From Gonatopus flavifemur (taxonomy: Eukaryota; Arthropoda; Insecta; Hymenoptera; Dryinidae): DNA of 64,000 bases. The position numbers and the translations under genes are program-made. The stretch lies in assembly GCA_018340375.1 (NCBI GenBank), contig JAFFJZ010000040.1, forward strand, positions 310,001 through 374,000, given 5' to 3'. This document shows, one piece after another, positions 10,828 through 23,800 of the stretch. The notes under the pieces are model-generated. The model was not told the origin of the DNA and made no database searches. It saw only the letters and a program-made list of their open reading frames with translations. Numbering within the stretch: the stretch's first letter is position 1; each line of letters starts with the position of its first letter.

Positions 10828-12439
10828 TGTGATGGGTTTATCCTGACCCATACACGAAGGCGCAGGAGGTGTCGAGCGCCTCCACGATCCCCGTCGTGGA
10901 TATTCATAAGGAGTGACAGCAGCTGAAATATATTGATAACGAACAAGTAATACGTCCACGATGATTTGGAGGGGGTCAAGGGATAAGGAGAAGCTCAGGG
11001 AGAGTCGGTGGATTGATTTTGATTCACTACAATGACCGAACTCGAGGTGAGGTTGACCACGTGTCAGAGCACGTGTATATTTCAAATTCAATATCCTTAT
11101 ATGATACACACGATCTTATCGCGAAGAGAAAAATACAAACAACTCGTTGAAGGTTATCCATTTGACTTGGGAACACGGAGAATTCGAAGAAGCACGGAGG
11201 GCACGACCACGAGGGGATACTCTATACGGACCGTGCCGTTCACATTCACCAAAGAAGGGGAGGACTCAGGGAAGCCGCGACCATAAAATTGGTTACGAGG
11301 GAGGGCTAAATCGGACGAAGGGGATGATTCGAGGGTGCGAACACGAGAGGTGAAGGGAAATTGGAGAGAGGGAGCACGTGGGGGATGTCACGAGAAGGAA
11401 ATTCCCTCACTATAACCAACACCAAAATTCACCACACTGGCACTCTCACTCCGGAGAAACAACTTGACAGGTGCGCAAGCCAAAGTTCTATCCTCAACTT
11501 GAGCCCCAATGGCACCATGGACTCACCGTATTCCAATTCCGTCGAAGATTCTTTCTTAACCACGTCGCCGTGGCTCGGTTACATAAGAAGTGAAGCCAAG
11601 ATGGCCTTTCCTCCTTCTTCACCGACGGGTGAGTTCGCAAAGTGACATACGAAACCCCGTCGCTGGTTTTCCGTTAGAGCTCACTTCTTGAGCTTGTTTC
11701 ATTGGTTTTGACGGTGGTGGTCTCCAATCAGTCGTTGCGTGAGTGTGCGTATATGATGGGCGGGGGTTCTCCGGGGTGAGGGGTTCTGTCCTTCCCCAAT
11801 TATTTGATTTCTCCCGTGTAAGAGTGACGGGAAGTGTTGGGGTTCGTGTTGTGTTTCTTGTCCTTTCCTTTCCCTCTCCTAGGTGCATGTTGAGTGGCCA
11901 CGCGGCGCATGCGGCTTGCTCCTTTCCTCCAGGTCGGCAGCCTTGGCGAGAGGACGATAGAGGGCGTTCCTTCTTCCTCTGTGGATCGGCCTGGGGTGAG
12001 AAAAGGTGAGCTCCTGTGATTGATGGATCGGCCTTCGGTGGTAAGGCACTGCCGTGTCACCTTGTGACAGATGGCGTTGCCTCCTTGGGGCCGGAAACCT
12101 CGACCAATCGTAAGAGGGCAGGGATTAGGAGAGGACAGGGATAGTGAAGGGAGGGAAATGTGTTCCCGATTCTCATGTAAGCGAGCGACAGCTGTGTTCT
12201 CTTGAGCGAAATAAGGTGTTCGCAAATGATACGACTCACCCCGGGTACTCATGCTAGCGACTGTCACGCGCGACATCATCAGAAGGAAAAAGAGATCCGA
12301 GTTGAAAACATCTTCCCTCTTTTCTCTCCTAATGATGTCGCGCGTGATAGTCGCTAGCGTGAATCTCCGGAGTGACTCTGACAAGGGTGATGCGCGGTGC
12401 CACCTCGCGATTTTTTTTGTCACTATATATCACGTCACA
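10828..12439 (-). repeat. Gypsy 3' LTR
   Basis: This 1612-bp repeat matches 30821-32267 along its length, with clear divergence and a 114-bp foldback insertion near its inner end. On the minus strand it starts TGTGACGTG and ends CATCACA. Orientation was set by the purine tract at its inner side, not by open frames; those inside it (for example 11800-12423) are unlikely to be genes. Confidence 0.85.
12249..12362. repeat. Foldback insertion in the Gypsy 3' LTR
   Basis: The arms TCATGCTAGCGACTGTCACG and the complement of TCACGCTAGCGACTATCACG continue through CGCGACATCAT on both sides, forming a ~35-bp stem around a short loop. The segment is absent from the other LTR, so it entered after the Gypsy insertion. 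Confidence 0.75.
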
Positions 12440-12452
12440 ATTCCCCCCGCTC
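12440..12452 (-). other. Polypurine tract of the Gypsy element
   Basis: On the minus strand GAGCGGGGGGAAT ends directly at the first base of the 3' LTR. This is the expected position and composition of the plus-strand primer of an LTR retrotransposon, and it fixes the element's orientation. Confidence 0.75.
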
Positions 12453-13179
12453 GCAGCACTTGACATGCCAGTGTTCAAGTCCAGCACGGTGCACTCGGGC
12501 CATCTGTGTCCCGTATTTACCGAATCATTTTTTTCTGTCACTTCGCCCAGCTTCCTCGGAAACGCGTCACCCTCTCAGCTACGCTCTCAAAATCCATGGA
12601 AAACGGTATATCGCGATACACTCAGAGCTACAAAAAAATATAATAAAAAAGTTCCTACGAATTCGGGGTGAAGCAGACGCTTACTAGTTTCCACTGTAGT
12701 TCTCTCCTAGAGTCACCAGGACCGCCAGTGGCGGGACAGGGCAAGGCCAGGTATGGGAAGGTTGTGAGCATGGTTGAGGAGTGGTTACCTGGGAGCAGGG
12801 GACGAAGGGCCAGGATTCTTTTAGGGGATGAATGTAAAAGAAAGAAAAGAAACAAAACAAGGGGCTCAATGGAAGCACATATCAGAGAGCACGATAGCTT
12901 ATGATCGCACTTACCGTGGGACCCACTGCTGAAACGAAAAATTGGATTGAAGCATCACAACCGCTCGAAATCATCAACGGTTACTCGAACTGAACCGGAC
13001 CTTGAGGTTACATTCGTTCTTCATTTCGAAGCGAAACGGAATTCAAAAGTGGATCCAGTCTCAGGGAAATACATCATTCCAGAAATGAGAGCTCAAGGCT
13101 TTGTCGTATGCCGTAAGCAGTTCTTCGTAGTCAAAATAAGTTCGAACGACAAACGGAGATAAACGATGGTTACCTGTCG

Positions 13180-13868
13180 GGGTCAGTACCGAATCAACGA
13201 AAAACCAAATCAACGAAAAAAAATTTACTAGCAGTATGAAGTTGTCATTTTGTTGCAGTTTGGAATGAAATTAGTCATAGATCATTGATAAACTTTGTTA
13301 TGTTACCTCAATTTAATATTCTTTTAATTTTCCATTTACCATGATAGAAGCTTATTCTGTGACGATCTCGTGAAACGTATGAGCTATGCTATAATACGTT
13401 TGTTCTTCCGTTTTGTATTCATCGTCCTCAACTTTGGCTTTATGTAGTGTTTCCTTAACTTTCTCTTCTTCTTGGTGACCAGATGATTTTTCTTTATGTT
13501 AACCTATTCACTGCACCCGTTTACTACAGTAGACACGTAATTCATCTTTCTAATAAAATTATTGATGATCTTCCTAATCGATCTGTACGATCAAACTGTT
13601 TCAAACGTCTGTAGATCTTGACGATCTTTCGGCCAAATCATCGGTTTGTTGTCATCATAAACATAACCATACCATAATCATGAACATAACAAAGGGAAAT
13701 TAAGTTTACCGTGGGGTTGTGTTAGCAAATCAATGTTTTTCACTTTTCGTTTGATTTAACCAATGATCTATGACTCATTTCATTTCATACTGCAACAAAA
13801 TGACAACTTCATATTGCTAGTAAATTTTTTTTCGTTGATTTGGTTTTTCGTTGATTCGGCACCGACCC
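13180..13868. mobile_element. hAT-like MITE in the Gypsy 3' region
   Basis: A 689-bp unit with inverted repeats of about 110 bp. The ends read GGGTCAGTACCGAATCAACG and the complement of GGGTCGGTGCCGAATCAACG. An 8-bp direct repeat, ACCTGTCG, flanks it (13172-13179, 13869-13876). 8-bp duplications are typical of hAT-type transposases. There is no coding capacity. The Gypsy 3' sequence continues on both sides. It shares a near-identical stretch of about 26 bp with the small element at 49288. Confidence 0.85.
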
Positions 13869-13876
13869 ACCTGTCG

Positions 13877-14912
13877 TGTTCTGAAATGAAGTTGACCTGA
13901 GGAACACGAAAAATATCTTCCCACTCCCCAATCCGGAGCATAGGCTCCACCATCATTCCCCGAAGTGAGAGAGAGAGACCTATAGGGGAGAACGGGTCCT
14001 TCTTTGGGGGTTTCACGGTTTTCGGGACCGTGAGGTCATAGGGTGGGTTCTTCTCAGGGTGTCCAGAGAGGAGTTACTCGGGATTTCCGGGGCTTGGTTT
14101 TGGGGAGGGGCTCCACTAGAAGGGTAGTAGGGTTTTAAATCCACTATCGAAAATCGACCAGCTACTCGTCCTTGTTTGTCAGCTAACTCGTACACACCAG
14201 GGGAGCAGACGATGGTTTTCGTATAGGGGCCCTTATATTTCTCCGCCAACTTCGCGGCAAAATGTCGCGAAGCGTCCAATAGCACAAAATTCCGTCTCAT
14301 CACCTCGTCCCCTATCTGATAGACAACGTCCCTTCTCCCTTCGTTGTAATAGCGGGACTGACGTTCAAAAGCTTCGTCTAAGTGCTGGCCGACAATATCC
14401 CGATGGGCGGAAATTCTGAAGATGTGATTTCTTCATTATCTCAGGTCGGAACGGTTGGCAGGTCTACAAGAGCATTCTGGGGGCCTTCCACGACTCGACG
14501 AGAGGACTGTGAAGGGTGGGGGTTGATACCATAATTGAGGAGGGCAGGACTCACGTGGGTGGAAGAGTGAACCGCAGTACTGTACGCCATACGAAATTCT
14601 GGGAGGTACTTGTCCCATTCCCGATGATCTTGGTCCAGGTAAGCTCTGAACATGATTTCCCATACTCGGTTCACCCTTTTCACGGGATTTGCTTGCGGGT
14701 GATATACATGGGTGACGAACTGCCGAATGTCATGATACGCCATATACTGAGTAACATCTCGGTTGGTGAATTCGGTTCCATTATCGGTGATGAGGGCTCC
14801 CGGAGCACCGTAACGGGTCACGACCATGTCGTTTAATCTCATCAAGATCACTTTCGCAGTGGCGTTTCGTCTGACAGCAACTCCAATCACTCTGGTCAAT
14901 AGGTACATACAT
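13877..14912 (-). pseudogene. Gypsy integrase core and C-terminal domain
   Basis: This is the 3' half of the integrase begun at 25052-25359, displaced about 10 kb by the BEL insertion. 14908-14441 reads YLLTRVIGVAV, LITDNGTEF (second catalytic Asp) and HVYHPQANPVKRVNRV. In Gypsy integrases the residue before RVNR is the catalytic Glu; here the codon is AAA, giving Lys. The 14303-14013 frame has the GPY/F-like part (KYKGPYTK, GVYELADKQGRVAGRFSIVDLKPY). Frame breaks lie between the two and at the end. It cannot make an active integrase. Confidence 0.88.
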
Positions 14913-14917
14913 ACTAG

Positions 14918-15179
14918 TGTACGATTTCGTCTAATGAAAGCCTATTTGAGCGCTCCGTATTTGTTCGGGCTCATTCGCGAAACATCAGGAATCTTTGTAA
15001 TCCCACACTAACGCTTTCGAGCTTCGCAAGCTCTCGGACTCACTCACATCTTGTATCGCCAACTGTAAGCATCATTGCTCGATCAAAATTTCATAATAAA
15101 ATACAGTGAGATTTATATCCCACGCCCGTATCCGAAAAACGTGTCAAATCATTTTTTCGTAAGTACGGAATATTCAACA
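14918..15179 (+). repeat. BEL 5' LTR
   Basis: A 262-bp repeat bounded by TG and CA, equal in length to 24785-25046. The sequence AATAAAATACAGTG, about 80 bp from its end, could hold a polyadenylation signal. Confidence 0.95.
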
Positions 15180-15197
15180 TGGTCCTTACGAATTCGG
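15180..15197 (+). other. BEL primer binding site
   Basis: TGGTCCTTACGAATTCGG follows the 5' LTR without a gap and begins with TGG, the complement of a tRNA 3' CCA. The priming tRNA was not identified. Confidence 0.6.
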
Positions 15198-18100
15198 ATT
15201 GAATAACAGTTATTCGAACGCAAATCAGCAACGACGCATCGGTCGTGACATACAGTCAAGCTCGCGGGTGCACAAATGTGAACAAGCCATACATGTGCAG
15301 TATACAATTATCGGAAGTGATTTACAAGTTCGCGATACATTCAAACTGAATGTTCGTATTGTTGAATACAATACGCAGGAAAAACGTTGTCAGAACGTTG
15401 TACCGCGACATTAGGAACATTCCAGCTGGGACACGACTCGCTATCTTGCAATCGTGATCAGCCATTACACGAAGGCTGTATCTACAATTGAGGGTCCGGA
15501 TGGAAGAACCGACGATACGCTCGAACTGTGGGATGAGTATTGTCCAAGCCGTGACGTCAGGAGTCGGAAAAAAAAAATCGGAATTCCAGAAATCTGAAAA
15601 TACTGGATGATAGAGCTTGGAAAATCAATACAAGTCTTCCTTTACAATTTTTCACTATGATCAATAGTTTTTGGGAAAAAAAATGAAAACTACCTATTTT
15701 TTGCAACCAAAATCAATGTTTTTCAATATTAAACTCGTCACAACTCGGTCATTATTTTATGTATCTCAGTGAATCGTACAGATTCTGATTCGTAAGACTC
15801 CCCCGATGACAAAAATGTTCAACAAATTTGTAAAAATTTATAACAAATTTATAATTCTTTAATCCGAAGTAAAAAGCATGTTTTCTTTGCTTTGGAATCA
15901 AAAAGTGGTGGGGAAAATGTGAGGTACAAAAAACTTCCAGCGACAAAGTTGTTCGTTAGTATATGGACGAACTTTTTGGAAAGTTTCAGGTCGATCGGAT
16001 TATTAGTTCGCAGAATACAGCGATTTTTTCATGAGCGCGCAACGGTTATTTTGCATTCCTCTACGATGTGTACGGGTTAAATATCAGAGTCCGCGGGAAG
16101 AATTGTATTCGTTCGATTTTTCACTGTGGATTTATGTTTTTTGAGTCAGAAGATTCGAATATCGAACTATATTCGCTAGATTCGGAATTCTTTTTGTTTT
16201 ATCAACAATTTCATTGTTTATAACGTTTTTATGGTCAAACTATTGACTTTGAAGAAAAATTGTCCCAGTTAATGAAGTTTTTTATCCTTGTAGGGAAGAA
16301 GTTTCAAATCCGGGAATCAAACTATTTTGGCAAGGTCGCTCATTCAATTTCATGATAAACAATCGATTGGTTCAAAACAATGACATCTACAAAATATTGA
16401 TTTCATGAAAAAAGTATTGGAACAAAAGAGATTTCTCATCTTGTGACTGATCAATTTATATACACGTAACATGGATTCCTCAATTATCGATTCGCCTGGA
16501 AGAATCATCAAAAAAGAAAACAATGAGATTGAAGTTTATCAACATGAGTCGCAAAATCGTATGGAAAGAGAAGAGTATCTGACTTCAAATTTTGAATCTC
16601 AAGAAAATCTTCGATCTTCCTAATTCCACGTAGTCAGTATATTTTTCAGTCCTTCTTCGTCTCACTTACAAGCAGATACCCATGATTTTCCTTCACTGAA
16701 ATAATTTTATTGCTCGCACTAGATGATCTGACGTCGTTCATAATTCAGTTTTTGGATCTCATTAGAATTGTTCGATTTTCCAATTTTTCAACCTAAAGAA
16801 TCTGAAGCTATGTGGAGAAACCAAATTATGAGAATTATTTTCATCTCTATTTAAATATCATATTTATATTTAAATAAAAAATCCGGATACCAAAAAATGA
16901 TACGTGCAAAATTGATCAGTTACAGGATAAGAAATCTTTTTTGTTCCAACACTTTTTCCATGAAATCAATGTTTCGTAGATGGCATTATTTTGAACAAAT
17001 CGATTGTTTATTATGAAATTGAATGAGCAACCTTGCCAAAATAGTTTGATTCCCGGATTTAAAACTTCTTCCTCACAAGGATGAGAAATTTCATTAATTG
17101 GGACAATTTTCCTTCAAAGTCAATAGTTTGACCATAAAAACGTTATAAACAACGAAATTGTTGATAAGAAAAAGAATTCCGAATCTAGCGAATATAGTTC
17201 GATATTCGAATCTTATGACTCAAAAAACATAAATCCACATTGAGAAATCGAACGGATACAACTTTCCCCGCGGACTCTGATATTCAACCGGTACACATCG
17301 TAGAGGAATGCAGAATAACCGTTGCGCGCTCATGAAAAAATCGCTGGATTTTGCAAACTAATAATCCGATCGATCTGAAACTTCCCAAAAAGTTTGTCCA
17401 TACACTAACGAACAACCTTGTCGCTGGAAGTTTTTCGTACCTCACATTTCCCCCATCACTTTTTGATTCCAAAGCATAGAAAACATGCTTTCCACTTCGG
17501 ATTGAAAAATTATAAATCTTTTATAAATTTTTACAAATTTTTTCAACATTTTTGTCATCGGGGAAGTCTTACGAATCAGAATCTGTAGGATTCACTAAGA
17601 TACATATAAAAATGACCAAGTTATGACGAGTTTAATATTGAAAAACATTGATTTTGGCTGCAAAAAATAGGTAGTTTTCATTTTTTTCCTCAAAAACTAT
17701 TGATCATAGTAAAATTTGTGGAGGAAGACTTGTATTGATCTTCCAAGCTCTATCACCCAGTATTTTCAGATTTTTGGAATTCCGATTTTTTTTTACCCCT
17801 GACGTCACGGTTTGGACAATACTTATCCCGCAGTTCGAGCGTCTCGTCGGTTCTTGCATCCGGACCCTCAATCTCGAGATAATCGCGACGAATAAGTCAC
17901 ATTAAACTTCGTTGCGATTTGAGGACAGCATCGACAGTGCGATGAATCACGCGCAAGGAATTCATCCATATTGACCACGTTGGCATATTCGATAATCATC
18001 GCCGAGTACAACGGCGTCATCGAAGTGATATATATGTATATGTATATATCGATACCGTTACGGAGTCTTCTGGGCAGCTGCGACCATCACGTCAGCGTAT

Positions 18101-18502
18101 TTTCTACAGAAGCTCATAGAAGGCAGCATTGCGATTAATCTCTCATACCGGCCGTTCGATATAATGTTGTGAATTCGAAGTCGTAGAAGATATTGACAGG
18201 TTCAATTTGAAAGCAAGTAAGTTCGATGACAATACATGGCTCGTGATTTGAATATCAATCGTGATTGTGTACAAAAGTTCAAATGGTTTATCAATAATGT
18301 TATTATCGAAGTTTTCGTAAATATTCCCTTTATTCAGCATTCAATTTGATAGTAAAAGTAACTTATGTAACCATAATAACAGTTAATAAGTGACGACGAA
18401 TATTCATAAGATCAATGCCAAGAATTTATACAATAATTGTAGATTAAAGTATTCTCTCTTTCCGTAATAACTATTGAATTCTTGATTTGATATTGCTTCG
18501 AG
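15198..18502 (+). other. BEL leader, mostly a foldback insertion
   Basis: The 3.3 kb between primer site and gag is unusually long for this class. Most of it (15486-17872) is the foldback element listed next. The remainder shows no coding signal and a short TA microsatellite near 18027-18050. Confidence 0.6.
15486..17872. mobile_element. Foldback element with ~970-bp inverted arms
   Basis: The arms 15486 to about 16455 and about 16910 to 17872 are inverted copies (ends ATTGAGGGTCCGGATG and its complement) around a ~450-bp middle. Indels and substitutions are spread along the arms. Each arm holds a 62-codon frame (15892-16080 plus, 17284-17472 minus) that differs at only about eight residues, but both are too short to call a gene. 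No transposase and no clear target duplication were seen. Its place between LTR and gag suggests it came in after the BEL element. Confidence 0.82.
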
Positions 18503-19933
18503 TTGCTGAACAGGGTGGAACTTGCAAATTTTCAAAAACGTTGGAGTACGATAAAGGCTACATGTACTCATATCAGGACATATGTAGGAGGTCTAAATCA
18601 GTTGAGTGGGGATGTGAGGGCTCAATTAATCGAACCTAAGAACAGGTTGGATAAATTATGGGAAGAATATGATGAGGTTCAAACCGCTATCGAAATATTA
18701 GAACCAGCTGAGAAACAGGATAGAGAAACATTTGAAAATGCTTATTTTGAATCAGCTGCCGGATTACCTTCCATTATAGGGCGGGTTGGTGCGAATCAAA
18801 ATATGGATAGACAACGCACAAATCAAAACAACGCGGTACAAGTCAGATTGTCAGAGCTTGATTTGCCCAAGTTTACAGGGAAATATGATGAATGGACACC
18901 ATTCTTCGATACATTCAGCTCTATCATTCCTAATGATGCAGATTCATCAGGAACTGGAAAATTTCAATATTTACAATCGGCATCGAGCGGTGAGACAGCC
19001 GGCATGATAAGGTCCATAGAATTATCAGATGGAAATTACAAAATAGCATTCAAACCATCAGAAGAAAGATTTGATAATAGTCGCGTCATAGTTTATACGC
19101 ATATAAGAGGAGTTTCAGAATTACCGCACATGCACAAGGAAAACGCGCAAGAAATCAAACAAATTGTCGATAGCACACTTGAGCATGTGCACGCATTACA
19201 GTCTTTGCAACGTCCCGCCAACAATTGGGACGATTTATTAGTATACATTTTGGTATCCAAACTTCATTCAGTCACAGCCAGAGAATGGCAAGCGTCGTTA
19301 ACCGGAACGGAACTTCCCACGTCAAAGAAGTGTTTAGATTTTCTCACGCAAAGATGCTCAGCTCTGGAGGTTTCGGGTATTAAATTCGCGTCAATTAATT
19401 CAAAGAATTCGACTCAACAATCCGTCACGAAGCGTCACACAGCCATTAATGTTGTGACAATTAAATCAGAATGTGATTACTGCAAGGGTGAACATCCGAT
19501 ATATTTTTTCTCTGAGTTTTAGATACTCCCTGTAGAATCACGCATTACAGAAATGCGAAAACGCAAGCTCTGCACAAATTGTTCACGCTCAAGCAATCAT
19601 GGGGCAGCCAAATGTCCTTCCGGGGTTTGTAAGGAGTGCGGAGGTGGACACAACAGTTCATTACACATGAACAAGAGCAATGATAAGGGGGTGAACGCAT
19701 CCGACGATGCAAACCAGGAAGTTGATATCGCGTCATCTCGAGTCGTATCTAATCATACATCGTTGAAAAGTAATAAGTCAGCCATGTTATCCATAGCTCT
19801 GGTATACGTACGGGATATTAACGGTTCACAAAAAATAGCTCGCGTGTTGCTAGACTCGGGTTCGCAAGCGAACTTCGTATCCCGAGAATTGGTTAAACAG
19901 CTGGGACTACGGGCGCGATCAGTTAACATACTA

Positions 19934-20843
19934 CTGTGGGCAAAAAGTAAGGTGAATTTTTTATTCAAACTTCGCGGGCTTGACATTTCGGGCTAGTTCT
20001 TTTTTTCTTGAGTTGGCAGGACTGTTAATGACATCTGTGCCAAATTTCATGTCAATGTCATTATCAGTAATACATTTACGCTTGTGTTTACCGAACGACC
20101 AAGAGTGCATTTTTCGATTTTTACAATGTCTGATTTAATTCAGCAGAGAAGTGCAATCAAATTTTGTTTGCGGGACGAAATTTCGGCTGCAGAAACTTTG
20201 AGGATTTTGCGGAAGGCCTTTGGTGATTCTACCATGTCGCAGGAAAATGTTTATGAGTGGTACAAAGACTTCAAAGAGGGTCGAGAACGTGTTGATGACT
20301 TGAAGCGCTCCGGACGACCATCGACGTCAACAGATGACCAACACGTCGATGGAGTGGAGGAATTAGTGCTCAAAAATCGTCGTTTGACTGTTAGAGACCT
20401 TACTGATATGATGCGTGAAGCAATTCGTCCAAAAAGACCAGAATTATGGGCCAACACTCTTGGTTTTTGCATCACGATAATGCACCGTCTCATACTGCAC
20501 TCGTTCTTCGTGACCATTCCGCAAAAAATTCGACGCATATCGTTCCGCAACCACCGTATTCGCCTGATTTGGCTCCGCGTGACTTCTGTCTATTCCCTAA
20601 ACTCAAGAGACCACTCCGGGGAAAGCGTTTCGGGTCGATTGAGGAGATAAAAGCTGAATCGAAGAAGGCGCTGATGGCTATACCGGAAAGGGATTATTTA
20701 GCATGTTTCGATGATTGGAAAAAACGTTGGCATGAGTGTATTTCATCGAGAGGGGATTACTTTGTAGGGGATGGAATTGATGTAGAAGAATAAATGAAGA
20801 TTTTCCATTTTAAAAACGAATTCACCTCACTTTTTGCCCACAG
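19934..20843 (+). mobile_element. mariner element, copy 1 (internally deleted), in BEL protease
   Basis: A 910-bp element with inverted termini CTGTGGGCAAAAAGTAAGGT and the complement of CTGTGGGCAAAAAGTGAGGT. It is flanked by the TA duplication (19932-19933, 20844-20845). It is shorter than a full mariner because the middle of the transposase gene is missing. It sits in the protease region of the BEL pol frame. Confidence 0.95.
20126..20793 (+). pseudogene. mariner transposase with internal deletion
   Basis: The N-terminal HTH (KFCLRDEISAAETLRIL, VYEWYKDFKEGRE, RSGRPSTSTDDQ) runs to RLTVRDLTDM. It then jumps directly to the EAIRPKRPELWAN region just before the second catalytic Asp (HHDNAPSH); the third is in SPDLAPRDF. 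About 150 residues of the usual ~345, including the first catalytic Asp, are gone. A 1-bp loss in WANNSW shifts the frame near 20455. The same internal junction exists in the second copy at 52240-52910, so the deletion predates both insertions. No active enzyme is possible; mobilisation must have come from a full-length relative. Confidence 0.92.
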
Positions 20844-23800
20844 TAGTATCCGTTGCAACAATGTTCCAAACAGTATCATCTGCGAATCAGATGGTCAACA
20901 TCAAGCTCAGTCCATGTAATGATTCATTCAGTACTGAATTTGATATATAGTATCTTATTATCACCAATGAAATTACAGAAAAATCACCTTCCGATTCATT
21001 TTCTAGGAATGAGGTCAAAATACCTCCAGGGATCAAACTAGCCGACCCGCAGTTTTACGATTCATCAGACATAGACATATTAATCGGTGTTGATCTCTTT
21101 CGAAATCTGCTATGTGTGGGACGGATGAAGGCAACCGATGAACATCCTCTCCTCCAAAAACCCCAATTAGGATGGATTTAAGCAGGGAAAATGTTACATC
21201 ACTCTGACAACTCAGAGCGCTTTGGTAATTTCTTTTTATCTACTCGAGATGTAGATTTGAGTTCGCAATTGGATAGATTTTGGAAATTCGAGAAAGTAAG
21301 CGAGAAGCCCAGTCTTACTGCTCACGAACGAATTCGCGAAGAGCATTTTTTAAAAAATGTCACCAGAAATCCAGAAGGTCGGTTCATTGTGAAGCTCCCA
21401 ACTTACGATAACATCATCCAACGAATTGGGGATTCGAAAGCCATCGCTAAAAACCGCTTCTTTAAAGTAGAGAGGCGTTTGAGCACCGATAATTCGCTCA
21501 AAATTCAATACAGTAACTTTTTAGGCGAATATATCTCATTAGGGCACATGAAGAAATTGCATGAGGAAGATGATGGAGTTGATATGCCACAATTTCACTA
21601 CCCACATCACTGCGTAATCAAATTATCTAGCGCAACGACGAAGTTGCGTGTTGTTTTTTATGCATCTTGCAAAAGCGATACGGGGGTTTCACTCGATGAT
21701 GCGTTAATGGTTGGGTCGGTGGTGCAACATGATTCAGTATCGATTTCAGTAAGGTTTAGAATATTCAAATTCGTGTTGACTGCGGACATCACAAAAATAT
21801 ACCGCCAAATCCTCATTGATTCATCTCAAACGCGATCACAGCGTATTTTTTGGCGTCGTGAACCTACTGAACCATTAGATACATACGAACTTGTTACTTC
21901 AACGTATGGAACCTCTTCCAAGTCGTATCTCGCAACAAGATGCGTAAAATACTTAGCGGAAATAAAATCAAACAATTCTCCCGTTGGAGCACGATGCATG
22001 GACAGGGATTTCTATGTGGATGATTTGTTGACGGGAGCGAATGAGGTTGAAGAGTTACAACAGATAAGGGACGAAATCACAGAAGTATTGGGGCGCGGAT
22101 GTTTTTCGCTAGATAAATGGGCATCGAATGCTCCAAGCGTACTGAAATCTTCTCAGTTAATTAACAGCAATCACATACTTGGGTTTGATGAAGAAAACTC
22201 AACTCAGGTTTTGGGTGTGCGTTGGGATGCATCGGCGGATTCATTCCATTATTTTGTCCACAAGGACGATGAAGACTCCAAACGAATGACCAAGCGTAGT
22301 ATATTATCTTATGTATCCGAAATATTCGATTCGCTCGGGTTAATTGCACGAATTATCGTCAAGTCCAAATTAATGATTCAAGAGTTATGGCAGTTAAATT
22401 ACGATTGGGATACCACAGTTCCGGCGCACATATTGATACAATGGTGACGTCTGAAAAATCAGTTGGTATGTTTGAATGGTTTAGAGATACCACGATTTGT
22501 AGGTGTTATTCACAATGGTGCAGAATTACATGGCTTCAGCGATGCCAGTGAGACCGCGTACGGGGCCTGCATTCATGTTCGTACCCCAAATGACGACGGT
22601 TCATTTCAAATTGAATTATTATGTGCTAGATCGTGTATAGCACCATTCAAGAATATTTCTTTGCCTCGACTCGAATTATGCGCGGCGTTATTGCTGGCTC
22701 AGCTGATAAGCGAGGTCAAATTTGCTATTGGAGTTGATTCGATTCCTACATTTCTATGGTCCGATTCAATGGTAACTTCAAATTGGATCTCATCCTGCTC
22801 CAGGAAATGCGCAATATTTGTTGCAAATCGAGTAGGTAAGATCCAACGACTTACTGACACCTCCGATTGGCATCACATTGCATCCGCGTACAATCCAGCG
22901 GATATAATCTCGCGAGGGTCAGAACCGGCAGAACTGGTCGATTCCAGGTTATGGTGGCACGGCCCTGAGTGACTAACGCTTAGTCAAGAAAACTGGGAAC
23001 ATTCTGACTTTCGTGTCGATCCAGAAGAAAGTCTTAAACGACGAAAAATTATGACCTCATCAGTTGTCCTCGATTTCAAGGTCATTAAGGAGTGATTGAA
23101 CAAATATTCAGAAATCAACAAATGTTGTCGAGTCCTAGCTCATATATTTAGATTCATAAAGAGTTGCAAGGATCAGAAAACTCCATCGAAAACGTTGAGT
23201 TCCAAGGAGGTGGATGGAATCAATTCATTTTGAACGTGAAGTAAAGGCGTTGTCAGCAAGAAAACCCATAGATAATAACAGTAAGGTTTTTCCTTCATCG
23301 CCTTTTTTGGATGAAGAAGGGATTATGCGCGTGGGTGGGCGTTTTACAACACGAAACATCCTATTCTACTCTCCAAAGGACATCGTCTTACAATCATGAT
23401 AATCCAGAAAGAGCATGCTCAAGTTCAAGCAACAATGTCGTTTGTGCGACAAAAATTTTGGCCGATAGATTTGCGATCTACTATGCGAAATATTATAAGA
23501 AAATGCGTAATTTGTTTTGAATCAGATCCTAAAACATCTGAGGTGACCATGGGAAACCTTCCATCAAAACGAATAGAGCCATGCAGACCGTTCGCGTGCA
23601 CAGGGATAATTACGCTGGACCCTCTTTAATACTTGAAGGATCAAGACGAAATGCGAGGAAGGTCAAGGCGTATCTAGCAGTTTTTGTTTGTTCAGCAACA
23701 AGGGCTGTACATTCGGAAGTCGTTGGCAATCTGACTCCTGAATCTTGTATTGGAGCATTTGGACGATTCGTTAGTCGCAAAGGAAAGGTGAATGTGGTTT

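Noticed and set aside
11800..12423. 207-codon minus-strand open frame
   Set aside because: It lies within the Gypsy LTR, spans the foldback insertion and shows no motif.
10828..12439. Solo LTR independent of the downstream retrotransposon
   Set aside because: Outer 4-bp flanks match those of the distant LTR, and a purine tract adjoins its inner end. The 4-bp match alone is weak, so this remains a lesser alternative.
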